Positions 16,759-26,739 of a stretch of DNA of 64,000 bases are shown one piece after another. The DNA lies in NCBI GenBank assembly GCA_017551925.1, contig JAFZKA010000047.1, forward strand, positions 1-64,000, given 5' to 3'. Both the position numbers and the translations under genes were made by a program. Position 1 is the first letter of the stretch. Each line of letters begins with the position of its first letter. Source of the stretch: Bacteroidaceae bacterium. GTDB lineage: Bacteria; Bacteroidota; Bacteroidia; Bacteroidales; Bacteroidaceae. Under the pieces are notes generated by a model. The model saw nothing but the letters and a program-made list of their open reading frames with translations, had not been told where the DNA came from and searched no databases.

Positions 16759-18114
16759 TCAATTAAATGTGAGCCAGTCAACCTGAATCTTACCGTCAGT
16801 TATCATGCGTACTTTAAGGTTATGGATACCCTTGGCAGCGCCCTTGACAGGAGCGTCAACGGTAACAAGCTGGCGGTCAGCAGGAATATCAACGGTTGCA
16901 ATAACCTTGTCACCCTGCAGAATCTCCAACTTTCCGGCCGATGGAGCAACCACCTTTACAGTAACCTTCTTGGGAGCCTTCTTGAAATTGACAGTGTTGT
17001 ACTTTGCCCATGCACCCTTCTCATAGAAAACGGTTTTCCAGCCTGCAAAATAGTTGCTCGGCTCCAGATAAGCGATTGAGTCACCGCTCTGGCTGAGTGC
17101 AGTGTAACGGTCAAGTTGTATCTGAGTGTCAGACTGTGTAACGCCTATACCGCGCAGGGTAGGCTTAACCATCTTGATTTCACCCTTTTCATCATCAAAG
17201 AATATGCTGTCAGCGCAAACTGAACGGTTCTTGTCAAATTCAGGTGAATACTCATTGTGGTGGTAGAACAGATAGGTCTGACCCTTGAACTCAATGATTG
17301 AGTGGTGGTTGGTCCAGCACTTGTTGGCATGCTCCTCAAAGAAAACGCCCTTGAACTCATAAGGACCGAATATGTTGTCAGCAACGCAATATGCCAGAAC
17401 CTCCTCAACATCACGTGCCCACGGGAAAGTCATGTAGTACTTGCCGCCGTGCTTGTAAAGGTACGGACCCTCAACAAGACCCTTGGTGGGAACGCCCTCA
17501 ACACGATGACGGTCAGCGGGATCAGTTGATACTGATTTCCAGTCAGGATTGAGTTTTGTAATGGTGATACCAGGCATAACCAGATAACCGGTGCCGTCAT
17601 CATCAACAAAGATACAGGGGTCAATACCGCCTACGCCCTCAATAGGACTCTCCTCAGGAGTATAAGGTCCCTCGGGATAGTCTGATGTGCATATACCTAC
17701 GCGGTTTCCGCCCATTCCGCGACGACCGTTTGCACTGGGCTGCGGTTTTGCACCTGCAGGGAAGAAGAAATAATACTTGCCGTTTGTAGGATTCTGCTTG
17801 CAGTCAGGAGCCCACATTGAATAACCTTTCTCATTTACCCAGGGAGCGCTCCACTGGTCAACAATCATACCATGGTCTGTCCAATCTGTAAGGTTGGCCG
17901 ATGAAAATACGTGGTAATCAGCCATGCAGAACCAGTCCTTACGGGCATACTCTGCGGGAGCCTTGATGTCATGTGACGGGAAAACATACACGCGGTCACC
18001 TACAACAAGAGCCGAAGGATCAGCCGAGAACTGGTCACGAACAATAGGATTCTGAGCCTGTGCGGCAATGCCGGCCAGCATAAGTGCTGCCAAAACAGTA
18101 AATCTTGCTTTCAT
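16759..18114 (-). CDS. Secreted GH43 glycosidase with C-terminal CBM6-like domain
   Basis: 451 residues with a signal peptide ending at AQAQ. The catalytic propeller (~25-320) shows the acidic triad in SADPSALVVGDRVYVFPSHD (base), GIDPCIFVDDDG and GLVEGPYLYKHGGKYYMTF (acid). A late histidine motif, WTNHHSIIEFKGQTYLFYHH, is typical of GH43. The C-terminal ~130 residues (from YLEPSNYFAGW to KIQVDWLTF) resemble a CBM6 xylan-binding module. The likely substrate is arabinoxylan or xylo-oligosaccharide. An exact -7 motif lies upstream (18158-18165), so it and the following GH43 may form their own transcript. Confidence 0.9.
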   Translation of the reverse strand: MKARFTVLAALMLAGIAAQAQNPIVRDQFSADPSALVVGDRVYVFPSHDIKAPAEYARKDWFCMADYHVFSSANLTDWTDHGMIVDQWSAPWVNEKGYSMWAPDCKQNPTNGKYYFFFPAGAKPQPSANGRRGMGGNRVGICTSDYPEGPYTPEESPIEGVGGIDPCIFVDDDGTGYLVMPGITITKLNPDWKSVSTDPADRHRVEGVPTKGLVEGPYLYKHGGKYYMTFPWARDVEEVLAYCVADNIFGPYEFKGVFFEEHANKCWTNHHSIIEFKGQTYLFYHHNEYSPEFDKNRSVCADSIFFDDEKGEIKMVKPTLRGIGVTQSDTQIQLDRYTALSQSGDSIAYLEPSNYFAGWKTVFYEKGAWAKYNTVNFKKAPKKVTVKVVAPSAGKLEILQGDKVIATVDIPADRQLVTVDAPVKGAAKGIHNLKVRMITDGKIQVDWLTFN

Positions 18115-18157
18115 TGATAATTATAATGAGGTTAATAATATGCGCATAAAGTGATTT

Positions 18158-18165
18158 CAAAGATA
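18158..18165 (-). promoter_or_regulatory. Candidate -7 element for the GH43 pair
   Basis: Minus-strand TATCTTTG, an exact TAnnTTTG match, about 44 bases before the ATG at 18114. It follows the terminator-like hairpin of the upstream gene. Confidence 0.5.
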
Positions 18166-18230
18166 TTGCATTTTTGGCTAATACATACTATCCGTGGCCT
18201 TAAAAAGTAATAATCAAAGGCATAAATGAA

Positions 18231-18263
18231 ACCGGCGGAGAACTTTAATGGTCCTCCGCCGGT
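18231..18263 (-). terminator. Terminator-like hairpin after the 1349-residue protein gene
   Basis: ACCGGCGGAG and CTCCGCCGGT form a 10-bp GC-rich stem around 13 bases. On the minus strand it is followed by TTTCATTT, and it lies 24 bases beyond the stop codon. Confidence 0.7.
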
Positions 18264-18286
18264 AAAATGGGGATTTATTCAATAAA

Positions 18287-21200
18287 TCACTTGATCAGTT
18301 CAATCTCAGAAACAGCCTCGCCGTTGCTCAGGATAGAACGCTTGATAACGATCTCACCTGCCTTGGGAGCCTCAATCTGGATACCATCCAGGCTGAAGAA
18401 CTGAACACCGATTACATCAGCCTCAGGAGCATCAGCGAACAGGATCAACTCATCAACCTTAGCCTGCTGCTCTCTGATAAGTGCAGCATAGTTTGCTGTT
18501 GAATCAGCATCGGTAATAATCAGACCAGCACCTGATACATCAACATGACCTGAACCTGAAGCACCTGTGATGGTGTAGGTAATCTTAAGGTCACTGCCTG
18601 CTGATACCCATACATTCTCCTGACTGAAGGTCTTAGGTGATGTGCTCTTTGAACCCTTAAGTTCAAGGCTTACTGAATCAGTAACAAAATTGAACTTAGA
18701 GTTAGAAAGGTTGTTCTGGTACATATCAACATTTACAGTGTAAATACCTGCGGGCAGGCCCTTAACTGTGGTACTTGCTGAACCGGTGGTGTTATTCTCA
18801 AAGTGGATACCGGCAATGAACTCATGACCGTCATTCTCCCAATCCATAGCTGCTCTACCAGGATAGCAAGAACCTGATGAGCCATAAGAACCGGCGAATG
18901 TGATAGTCCACTCAGGAATTACAGTAGTGTTGTTGCTTGCGCTTACAACCCACTTGCCGCTGCTGTTCTTGCGCATGTCAACACCGGCCTGAGCCTTGGT
19001 TGCCATAAAGTAGTTAGGAATCAGGACTGATACGTCAAGACCATCGGCGATTGTGTCAGACTTAGCGGCAAGAGCCTTGTAAAGCTGGAGGATAGAAGCC
19101 TCACGGAGTACATTCTCAAGAGCCGGATCACTTGACATCAGATTGTCAACGGTATTCTTAATCTCATCCTTTCTGTCACCAAAGTCATAACCCATGCCAA
19201 CTGCAAAGTTGTACAACTCCTTGATCTGTCTTGTCTGAGCTTCAATAGTTTCAGGCTTGAAGATAAAGTTGTTGTAGCACTCACACAGAGTCTTGTAATA
19301 AGCGGTAAGGGCATCGTCAGAATCATTGATTACATCAACTGCAGCCATAACGTCCTCATAAGTACGCTGCATTGTTACAAACTCATCAAAGAACTTGAAT
19401 ACAGATTTGTCAATGGAATCCTTTATCTGTGCGGCCTTCTCATCAAACTTGCCATTCAATTCCACGCGAGCATCAAGAGCCTTGATTTCATCCTCATAGA
19501 GTTTAACTTCAGCGGCAATCTCAGCATTGGTCTTTTCTGAGCAATCCCAGAACAAATTGTTGTCAAGGTGATCAGAAAGAGTAATGTAAGCAGCAAGATC
19601 CTGATATATAACCTTGTTCTCATCTTCAAACTCATCAATCTTGTTATATGCCTTTTCCTCTGTAGCATAGAACAGGTCAACGGTATCAACGCGCAACTGC
19701 ATCTTGTCAATCTCAGCCTGAACTGCGGCTGCGGCAGCTAAGTAAGCGCTAGGCTTGGTATCCTCCCAGTTCTCATATGAATAGAAATCAGCAATCTCTG
19801 TCAGTTTATCAAACTGAACACCCAGATACTGATCCTCTGTCTCAAGTTCCTCAAGTTTTTCAAGAGCAGCATTCACAGTCTTGTTCAACTTGGATACATA
19901 CGGGAATGAAAGACTACGCAATTGCTGTATCTCAAAATCACTCATAAGGATTCCGTCGGTACCATTCTTCTTTACGACCCATTCAATTATATAGTTGCCA
20001 TCCTGCGGTACTGTAAAGTTGAAAGAGAATGACTCTACTCCACTAGGCCAGTTTCCATAAGGCTCACTATACACCTGAATGTCAGTATAAACAGACCTTA
20101 CTGTCGGAGCGAATGTTCCGATAACAATCTTATTTTCATCACTTATTTTCTGTATATCACTAGCGTTTTCAACGTCATAAGGATAAATATAGATGGTGGT
20201 CGTTTTTGCAGTTTCCCAATGCGTAGCACTGAAACTGAGCACATAGGATTCGCCAGCCTTAAGGGCAATAGGATTGTTCTTATCTAAACCGCAAGCCAAG
20301 TGACCGTTATCTGTACCCTCGGAACGACCGGAGAAATAATAACCTGCATCAAAACCGGATTTAGGATTGGTCCAGAACAGACGGCTCTTTGTGCTCTTAT
20401 TCTTGCCATCACCTACAGTAAACTTATCCTTTCCGTTCCAAACAGCTGTACCAACAGGCACAGACTGGGTTTCAGTACTGTTTTCTCTAAATTTTGACTC
20501 AAATACAGCTGCAAGTTCAGGATTATGATCAAAGTCACCAAAACCAAGACTTATAGTTGCATTCTTACCATAGTCAGTACCCTCACCCTTGATGTTCACA
20601 AACTCAAATGTGTAGTCGCCATCAAGGTCACCATTGGCGATATCGGCATCACTACGTACATAGGTGGTGGTTGAGTCTGTTGATTCGCTGATCTTCCAGA
20701 TTTCCTTGACACCTGACTTGGTAACACGCAGCCAACCTAATTTTGAAGTTTCACCTAAATCATCAAACTCAAGTTTTCTGGTAAATTTTACAGTAATTGA
20801 GTTGATAGGCTCAAGTCCGAATGAGCCATTCTCATACGGAGAAGAAATAAACTTAGGAGGCAAATTCTTAAGTGAATATACACCCTTGTCAATATTGGGG
20901 TTAGGAGTTGAAAGCTCATTGGTAAAGTCATGAACCTTCTTGCCGGCCTTAATCCAGTCAACATCAAGAGCGGTGGGGAACAACTTGCCGTTATAGTTCA
21001 GGCGAAGGGCCTCATCATCAGGATTGAAGAAAGATACACGTACTGAGTCATATACACTGAACAGACTCGGAGTAACCTTACCGGTGTTGGGATCCGTATA
21101 AGGCTTGGTCCACATGTACATGTAGCCGTCATCATGATACTCGGCTGAATTGATATCAACCTTTGTCCAGGCGTTTGACTTTTTACGGTAGCCCCATACC

Positions 21201-22336
21201 TCAAAATACTGACCGTCAAGTTCAATGGCTGCAATACCGGTCTCCGCCTCCGCATTCTTGGCCAGTTCCTTAAGGTTGGTCTCATAACCAAAGTCAACAC
21301 GGATCATATCCTTGTGGTGCTCAACACCACCAATCCATGACTTGGTGAGTGACATATTGTCAAGCAGGAATTCAGTACTGTCTGATGAGAATGACAGACG
21401 TACAAAGAACTTGTCAGGCTGATTGATGCAGGTCAGAGTATCACCGGCCTTAAGAGTCTTGCCTGCAGCAGCGAGTTCCTCATCAGAGGGACGCCAGTTC
21501 CAGTCATTGTACCAATAGTAACCGTGACGATATACATAACCGTCAGCAATTGAGTCATTCAGGTAATAGGTCATGTATGTAAACTTCTGCCACTCACCGG
21601 TAAATTCAGATTCTTCAAACTCAAATCTGTTATTGTACTGATAATTGTCGGCATCACTTACAAGACCCATTGAGAAAGGCTTCTCTGAGTTGTAGTAACC
21701 GCGCATGATGTCAGCATAGAAATAAGGAGCAGTATTAGCCTTTGGAGTAACCTTCATGTATAATGTCAAACGGTATGAAGACTGATCTTCAATGTTCAAG
21801 CCACGTACAAACAGGTTTCTGCGATAGTTAGCAACCTTGCCTGAACTATAGGTATCTGCACCAGTTGCATCGGCTGATGTGTATCTGAAATAATACTTTC
21901 CGCCACTTTCACCATACTCAGCAAATGCAGCATTACGATCCTGGTCCTGACCGCCGTCAAATTCCAGACCGTAATCCTCATTGGCATAAATGGCTTTTGC
22001 CTTATCATTCTTGTTGTTTGAGGTAACAACACCGTTCTTAAGAGGAATGATACTGTCAGTTCTTACCATGAATACCTCATAGTCTTTAGAACCGTCATAA
22101 ATGTTGGCACTGCTGACAGTACCTGTTGCAATCTTGTTGAAATAGGTAATTTCCTTGATTGTGTCAACAGCAGTGTTACACCACAAATCCCAAGCCTCAT
22201 CAGGATCAGTTCCGTCTGGAACCTCAAAGTTCTGATTGAAGATTACCTTAGGATCGCCGGGGTAACGGACCAGATCCTGGGATACCAAAGGCATTGCAGC
22301 CAATAGCGCTCCCGCAAATAAGTAGAATTTCTTCAT
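18287..22336 (-). CDS. Giant secreted multidomain protein, paralogue 1, with T9SS-like C-terminal motif
   Basis: 1349 residues with a signal peptide (MKKFYLFAGALLAAMPLVSQ). I do not recognise a named family. Visible parts: an N-terminal beta-rich region (~25-340) with paired aromatic motifs; an Ig-like region (~340-640) with the conserved HDFTNELSTPNPNIDKGVYS and LPPKFISSPYENGSFGL; a long acidic helical region (~850-1130) rich in E, K, A and L that may be coiled coil; a jelly-roll-like segment (~1150-1300, GIHFENNTTGSASTTVKGLP); and a C-terminus reading VQFFSLDGIQIEAPKAGEIV then a basic tail. The end resembles a type IX secretion sorting signal. It is clearly paralogous to the next upstream gene. 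Location between SusC/D genes and GH43 enzymes suggests a surface glycan-binding role. Confidence 0.7.
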   Translation of the reverse strand: MKKFYLFAGALLAAMPLVSQDLVRYPGDPKVIFNQNFEVPDGTDPDEAWDLWCNTAVDTIKEITYFNKIATGTVSSANIYDGSKDYEVFMVRTDSIIPLKNGVVTSNNKNDKAKAIYANEDYGLEFDGGQDQDRNAAFAEYGESGGKYYFRYTSADATGADTYSSGKVANYRRNLFVRGLNIEDQSSYRLTLYMKVTPKANTAPYFYADIMRGYYNSEKPFSMGLVSDADNYQYNNRFEFEESEFTGEWQKFTYMTYYLNDSIADGYVYRHGYYWYNDWNWRPSDEELAAAGKTLKAGDTLTCINQPDKFFVRLSFSSDSTEFLLDNMSLTKSWIGGVEHHKDMIRVDFGYETNLKELAKNAEAETGIAAIELDGQYFEVWGYRKKSNAWTKVDINSAEYHDDGYMYMWTKPYTDPNTGKVTPSLFSVYDSVRVSFFNPDDEALRLNYNGKLFPTALDVDWIKAGKKVHDFTNELSTPNPNIDKGVYSLKNLPPKFISSPYENGSFGLEPINSITVKFTRKLEFDDLGETSKLGWLRVTKSGVKEIWKISESTDSTTTYVRSDADIANGDLDGDYTFEFVNIKGEGTDYGKNATISLGFGDFDHNPELAAVFESKFRENSTETQSVPVGTAVWNGKDKFTVGDGKNKSTKSRLFWTNPKSGFDAGYYFSGRSEGTDNGHLACGLDKNNPIALKAGESYVLSFSATHWETAKTTTIYIYPYDVENASDIQKISDENKIVIGTFAPTVRSVYTDIQVYSEPYGNWPSGVESFSFNFTVPQDGNYIIEWVVKKNGTDGILMSDFEIQQLRSLSFPYVSKLNKTVNAALEKLEELETEDQYLGVQFDKLTEIADFYSYENWEDTKPSAYLAAAAAVQAEIDKMQLRVDTVDLFYATEEKAYNKIDEFEDENKVIYQDLAAYITLSDHLDNNLFWDCSEKTNAEIAAEVKLYEDEIKALDARVELNGKFDEKAAQIKDSIDKSVFKFFDEFVTMQRTYEDVMAAVDVINDSDDALTAYYKTLCECYNNFIFKPETIEAQTRQIKELYNFAVGMGYDFGDRKDEIKNTVDNLMSSDPALENVLREASILQLYKALAAKSDTIADGLDVSVLIPNYFMATKAQAGVDMRKNSSGKWVVSASNNTTVIPEWTITFAGSYGSSGSCYPGRAAMDWENDGHEFIAGIHFENNTTGSASTTVKGLPAGIYTVNVDMYQNNLSNSKFNFVTDSVSLELKGSKSTSPKTFSQENVWVSAGSDLKITYTITGASGSGHVDVSGAGLIITDADSTANYAALIREQQAKVDELILFADAPEADVIGVQFFSLDGIQIEAPKAGEIVIKRSILSNGEAVSEIELIK

Positions 22337-22425
22337 AAATACAGTTATTAAAAAGGTTAATAATATAAATAGGATTATTTCAATTCTAGGGAATAAACCT
22401 GTTATCTACTATATATGGACAAACC

Positions 22426-22433
22426 CAAAGTTA
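22426..22433 (-). promoter_or_regulatory. Candidate -7 element for giant paralogue 1
   Basis: Minus-strand TAACTTTG, an exact TAnnTTTG match, about 90 bases upstream of the ATG at 22336 and downstream of the hairpin at 22499-22526. Confidence 0.45.
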
Positions 22434-22498
22434 AACTATTATAGTACACATTATATATTCAATTAACATTTATTAACTGATTTATGATTAAACCAAGA

Positions 22499-22526
22499 CA
22501 GGCGGACTGCTCTTGCAATCCGCCTG
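22499..22526 (-). terminator. Hairpin after giant paralogue 2
   Basis: CAGGCGGA and TCCGCCTG form an 8-bp stem with a 12-base loop, 25 bases beyond the stop at 22552. The T-run on the minus strand is weak (TGTCTTGGTTT), so termination may be partial. Confidence 0.55.
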
Positions 22527-22551
22527 CCTATTATAGGATAGCTATTTTTTG

Positions 22552-25500
22552 TTATTTGATAATAACAGTACTAGCCTCACTCTTACCGTTGATGGTAACT
22601 ATTCTGATCAGGATCTGGCCGGGCTGAGGAGCGGGAACCAGGATACCGTCAAGAGTAGTGTACTCAACCTTAACCTGAGCAGCCTCATAGCTGTCAACGA
22701 ATGAGATGAGTTCCTCAAGAACCTTCTGCTCATCGGCAGCAGCCTTTTCATAATCAAAGCCGGCAAGAGGCTCAAGCAGAGTCATAGCAAAGTTATCGAT
22801 CATAGCCCATGAGTTAACATTTGCCATGTCAATAGCGAGCTTAACGCTGCTACCATCAGCAACTACAACTGAGTCAATCCAGAGGTTAGCCTCTTCTGGA
22901 CGTGGATGTGTATCAGAACCGATGTTGGTAGGAGCAAGAACTGTGTAAACAGAGTCTGCAGTGGTAACAATGAACTTGTGCTTGTTGTTACCTGCGTCAA
23001 CGCTTACGTTGAAACCAACACCAATCTTGTAAACACCGGCAGGCAGAGCCTCAACAGTCTGTGACATGCTTACAAATGCATTCCAGTCCATAGCAAGATA
23101 TGCATCAAAGATCGGAGCCTTGTTCTCATCCCAAGCAAGAGCCTCAGAACCAATGTGTACATTGTTGCCGTTAGGATTAACCAACCAGCCCGGGAATATA
23201 TCCTCACTCTCGCCCTTCTTAGCTTTCCAGCGATCATGCGGCTCACCCCACTGGTAGTAGTACTTGTCAACGCCGTCAAGAGGCAGTTCTGTATAGAGGT
23301 TGAAGTTGCGGATAAAGCCTGACAGATCAAGTTCGTCACTCAGACCGTCGCTTTCAGCAATCTCCTTATAGATAGCAACCTTGATGGCGCTCTTCATTAC
23401 CTCAACAAGTGCAAGGTCATCAAATACGGCACCTGCAACTCTTGAATTGATTTCATCGGCAGCATCGCCAAAGTCTGCATTGACCTTCTCAGCAAGAGCA
23501 GCCAGTGACTTGATACGTACTGTTGTGGCAGCAGCGGCAGCAATATAAGCATTGTATTCGTTGACTGCACCATTCAGAGCAGCAATAACCTGGGTGAGTT
23601 CATCATCTGACAGAGTTGCAAGATCATCAACAACAGCATAAGCAGCATCAATTTGTTCAAGAATATTTGCATACTCATCAATTGAAGTAGCAGCATTAGG
23701 ATCATTGGCAACAGCATCAGCCTTCTCTACAGCCTTGAAGAAATCAAGTGACAGAGTTCTGCGTGCATCCATTGCCTTACCGGCAGCCTCAAACTGAGCC
23801 TGAACAGCCTTAATGGAATCATCGGTCTTATCAAAGCACTCAAAGTCTGCATAGTCAGCAAGAATATCCTCCATAGCTGCATATGCTTCGGTCTGATCAT
23901 AATCTACACCATCCAGAGCAACAAGAGAATCACTATAAGCCTCTACCTTCTCTTCAAGAGCAGCATATGCACCCCACATTGTATCAACTACCTTAATACG
24001 GGCCTTAAGGTTGCTGTTTGCTTTGTCAAGGCTGTCTGTTACAGTATTGTAACGGCTGGGCTTGGTATCACTGAAGTCAACATAAGCGTCATAAACAGCC
24101 TGTGTAGCCTCATAAACATCACCGGAATACTGCTCCTCGTTATCTGCAACCAAATCAAAGTTTGCTTCAAGTGAAGTAAGAGCATTGTTCAACTTGCTGA
24201 CATAAGGATAACCAAGTGTAAAGTTGGACTTGATGCTCAGGTACCACAGGATCTTACCACCCTTGTGGCCACCACCCCATGAACCTTCCTTAGGAAGTGT
24301 AAGAGCTAATTTATAAGTACCAACACTCAAGTTGGCTGAAATGGAATACTCCTTAACTTCGTCAACCTGTCCGCCTTCATCAACTTTGATACCGCTGCCA
24401 CCATATGAACCTGTTGCAATTTCCTTGCCGGCTGCATCATAAATGAATATGTCCATGTTGGCATCATCATTCCATGAACTCTTATTGCAACCTGTTATAC
24501 CAAATGAGATAGCAGTTGCACCAGCCTCGGCAACATCAAATGTATAATACAACTTGCAGCATTTGCTTGCATTGTTCTCGGCGCCTGTGCTTACACCATA
24601 GAGACCCCACATGAGACCCTTTGTATAAGCGCCGGTGAATGATTTGATCTTAGCAGCACATCTATCACCGGTAATTCCGGTAATACCGAGAGTCTTAAGG
24701 TCAGTTGTGAAATCACCGTCCTCATAACTTGCAAAGTCAAGAGAAGCAACATCGGTTGCCATTACGGTCTCACCGAATGAGTAGTCAATAGAGGTATTCT
24801 GAGCATAGTCAGTACCAAAACCCTGAATGTTAGCCAGAGTGAATGAGTAGTCACCCTCAAGAGCACCGTTCTTGGTTATGTCAGCCTGCTGGCGGGTGAA
24901 TACGAGAACTGAGTCAGCCTCATCATCAGGATTCTGAGCTGAAGGAATCCAGAACTCCTTGACACCCTCCTTCTCTACCATAAGCAGAGCATACTTTGAA
25001 GTACTGCCTGATGCGGGATCGATCAGAACCGGTCTTGAGAAATCAAACTTAACAGAAGTCAGGTCACCAGGAAGCTGGAATGAACCCTTTTCATACTGCA
25101 AACCTGTAAGTACAGGAGGCAGGTTCTTCATTGAATAAACGCCCTTGCCGATGTTGGGGTTAGGAGTAGCGATTTCATTTGTAAAGTCATGAACCTTCTT
25201 GCCGTCCTTAATCCATATTGTATCAAGAGCCATCGGGAACTGACTGCCGGTGTAGTTAAGACGCAGAGCCTTCTCATCAGGATTTCTGAAACTTACAAGA
25301 ATAGAATCATAAACATCAAACTTGTTTACGGTATATGATGAGCCGTTAATGGTCGGCTTTGACCACATATACATATAGCCGTCATCATGATACTCAGCAG
25401 AGTTGATAGGAATCTTATACCACTTGCCGGTTCTAGCACGGTAACCCACAACATCAAAGTACTCACCAGCAAGTTCAATGGCATTTACAAAGCTGTTCTT

Positions 25501-26610
25501 ACCAGCCTCAATGGCAAGATCCTTAAGGTTTGTATCATAACCAAAGTCAACGCGGATCATATCATTGTGATATTCAACACCGCCAATCCATGATTTGGTA
25601 AGAGAGATGTTATCAACTGAGAATATTGTGCTGTCTGATGCAAATGACAGACGAACAAAGAACTTGTCAGGCTGCTTTACGTGCTTGAGTGAATCAGTTG
25701 CACCCAGGGTAACACCTGCAGCGGCAAGAGCTTCGTCAGACGGACGGAAAGCCCACTCTGAACCACCTGCCCACCAGTAAGCGGTATAGCAGAAAGCGTC
25801 AGCGATTGAGTCATTCAGGTAGTAGGTCATAAATGTAACCTTCTCCCACTTATCATACTCAAAGTCCTCTTTCTTGTACTCAAAAGTCTTGTTGTACTGA
25901 TAAGTCTTGCTGTCATCAACATAACCCATTGAGAAAGGCTTCTCTGAATGGAAATAACCACGCATTACGTCAGCATAGAAAGTAGGCTTGGTATTACCTT
26001 TAGCTTTAGCCTTTACATAAAGTGTCAAACGATAAGAAGAGTTTTTCTCAACATTCAGACCACGTACAAAAAGGTTACGACGATAGTTAGGAACTATACC
26101 ATCACTATAATTTCCGGCACCCTTTGCATTGTCTGATGTGTACTCAAAGTAATATTTACCACCGTTCTCACCATATGCAGCGAAAGCCTCATTACGCTCC
26201 TGATCCAGACCCTCGTCATAGACCAAAGTGTAATCATCAGCATCGTAATAACCACCCTTGATATCACCGGCATCATCGGTAGTCATTACACCGTTCTTCA
26301 TTAAGATCAGTGAATCCTTGACAAAAGTTGTATTCCACTTAGCAGCATCATCTGTGTAGATCTTAAGACTGCTCTCAGAACCTACGTGATTGATGTAAGT
26401 AAGCTGATAGATGGTGTCAACAGCGGTTGTTGACCACTGTTCCCAAGCAGCATCGGCATCAAGACCGTCGGTTGCTTCAAACTTTTGTGTAAACATGACC
26501 TTAGCATCGTCAGAAGTACGAACGACTGTCGTCTCTTCCACCTGTGCCATAACGCTGACAGGTAATGCCAACATTATGAGTCCAGTCAAAAATAAGTCTC
26601 GTTTTTTCAT
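22552..26610 (-). CDS. Giant secreted multidomain protein, paralogue 2, with T9SS-like C-terminal motif
   Basis: 1352 residues with a signal peptide ending near VMAQ. It shares its architecture and many long identical stretches with the adjacent 1349-residue protein: YRRNLFVRGLN, FFVRLSF, KSWIGGVE, DMIRVDFGY, SAEYHDDGYMYMW and KKVHDFTNE. Its middle domain differs (DRCAAKIKSFTGAYTKGLMW and GKILWYLSIKSNF), suggesting exchange of a binding module. Residues ~830-1090 are alanine/aspartate/glutamate-rich helices. The end reads VEYTTLDGILVPAPQPGQIL then a short basic tail, a type IX sorting-like motif. Its likely role is surface binding or scaffolding for the polysaccharide, by position only. No enzymatic motif is recognised. 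It starts 129 bases after the SusD stop. Confidence 0.7.
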   Translation of the reverse strand: MKKRDLFLTGLIMLALPVSVMAQVEETTVVRTSDDAKVMFTQKFEATDGLDADAAWEQWSTTAVDTIYQLTYINHVGSESSLKIYTDDAAKWNTTFVKDSLILMKNGVMTTDDAGDIKGGYYDADDYTLVYDEGLDQERNEAFAAYGENGGKYYFEYTSDNAKGAGNYSDGIVPNYRRNLFVRGLNVEKNSSYRLTLYVKAKAKGNTKPTFYADVMRGYFHSEKPFSMGYVDDSKTYQYNKTFEYKKEDFEYDKWEKVTFMTYYLNDSIADAFCYTAYWWAGGSEWAFRPSDEALAAAGVTLGATDSLKHVKQPDKFFVRLSFASDSTIFSVDNISLTKSWIGGVEYHNDMIRVDFGYDTNLKDLAIEAGKNSFVNAIELAGEYFDVVGYRARTGKWYKIPINSAEYHDDGYMYMWSKPTINGSSYTVNKFDVYDSILVSFRNPDEKALRLNYTGSQFPMALDTIWIKDGKKVHDFTNEIATPNPNIGKGVYSMKNLPPVLTGLQYEKGSFQLPGDLTSVKFDFSRPVLIDPASGSTSKYALLMVEKEGVKEFWIPSAQNPDDEADSVLVFTRQQADITKNGALEGDYSFTLANIQGFGTDYAQNTSIDYSFGETVMATDVASLDFASYEDGDFTTDLKTLGITGITGDRCAAKIKSFTGAYTKGLMWGLYGVSTGAENNASKCCKLYYTFDVAEAGATAISFGITGCNKSSWNDDANMDIFIYDAAGKEIATGSYGGSGIKVDEGGQVDEVKEYSISANLSVGTYKLALTLPKEGSWGGGHKGGKILWYLSIKSNFTLGYPYVSKLNNALTSLEANFDLVADNEEQYSGDVYEATQAVYDAYVDFSDTKPSRYNTVTDSLDKANSNLKARIKVVDTMWGAYAALEEKVEAYSDSLVALDGVDYDQTEAYAAMEDILADYADFECFDKTDDSIKAVQAQFEAAGKAMDARRTLSLDFFKAVEKADAVANDPNAATSIDEYANILEQIDAAYAVVDDLATLSDDELTQVIAALNGAVNEYNAYIAAAAATTVRIKSLAALAEKVNADFGDAADEINSRVAGAVFDDLALVEVMKSAIKVAIYKEIAESDGLSDELDLSGFIRNFNLYTELPLDGVDKYYYQWGEPHDRWKAKKGESEDIFPGWLVNPNGNNVHIGSEALAWDENKAPIFDAYLAMDWNAFVSMSQTVEALPAGVYKIGVGFNVSVDAGNNKHKFIVTTADSVYTVLAPTNIGSDTHPRPEEANLWIDSVVVADGSSVKLAIDMANVNSWAMIDNFAMTLLEPLAGFDYEKAAADEQKVLEELISFVDSYEAAQVKVEYTTLDGILVPAPQPGQILIRIVTINGKSEASTVIIK

Positions 26611-26699
26611 AAAAATAAAGTTTAAATTGATAATTAGGTTGAAAAAAACTTTTTTCCTTTTTTAGTTAATAAATAATGTTTTCTAACACATATCAAATC

Positions 26700-26731
26700 C
26701 TCTCCCGCAGTCACAAGCGACTGCGAGAGAG
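26700..26731 (-). terminator. Hairpin after the second SusD gene
   Basis: CTCTCCCGCAGTC and GACTGCGAGAGAG form a 13-base stem with one mismatch and a 6-base loop, just after the SusD stop at 26740. There is no strong T-run, so it may stabilise the SusCD transcript or reduce readthrough instead of terminating fully. Confidence 0.5.
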
Positions 26732-26739
26732 AGATTAAA

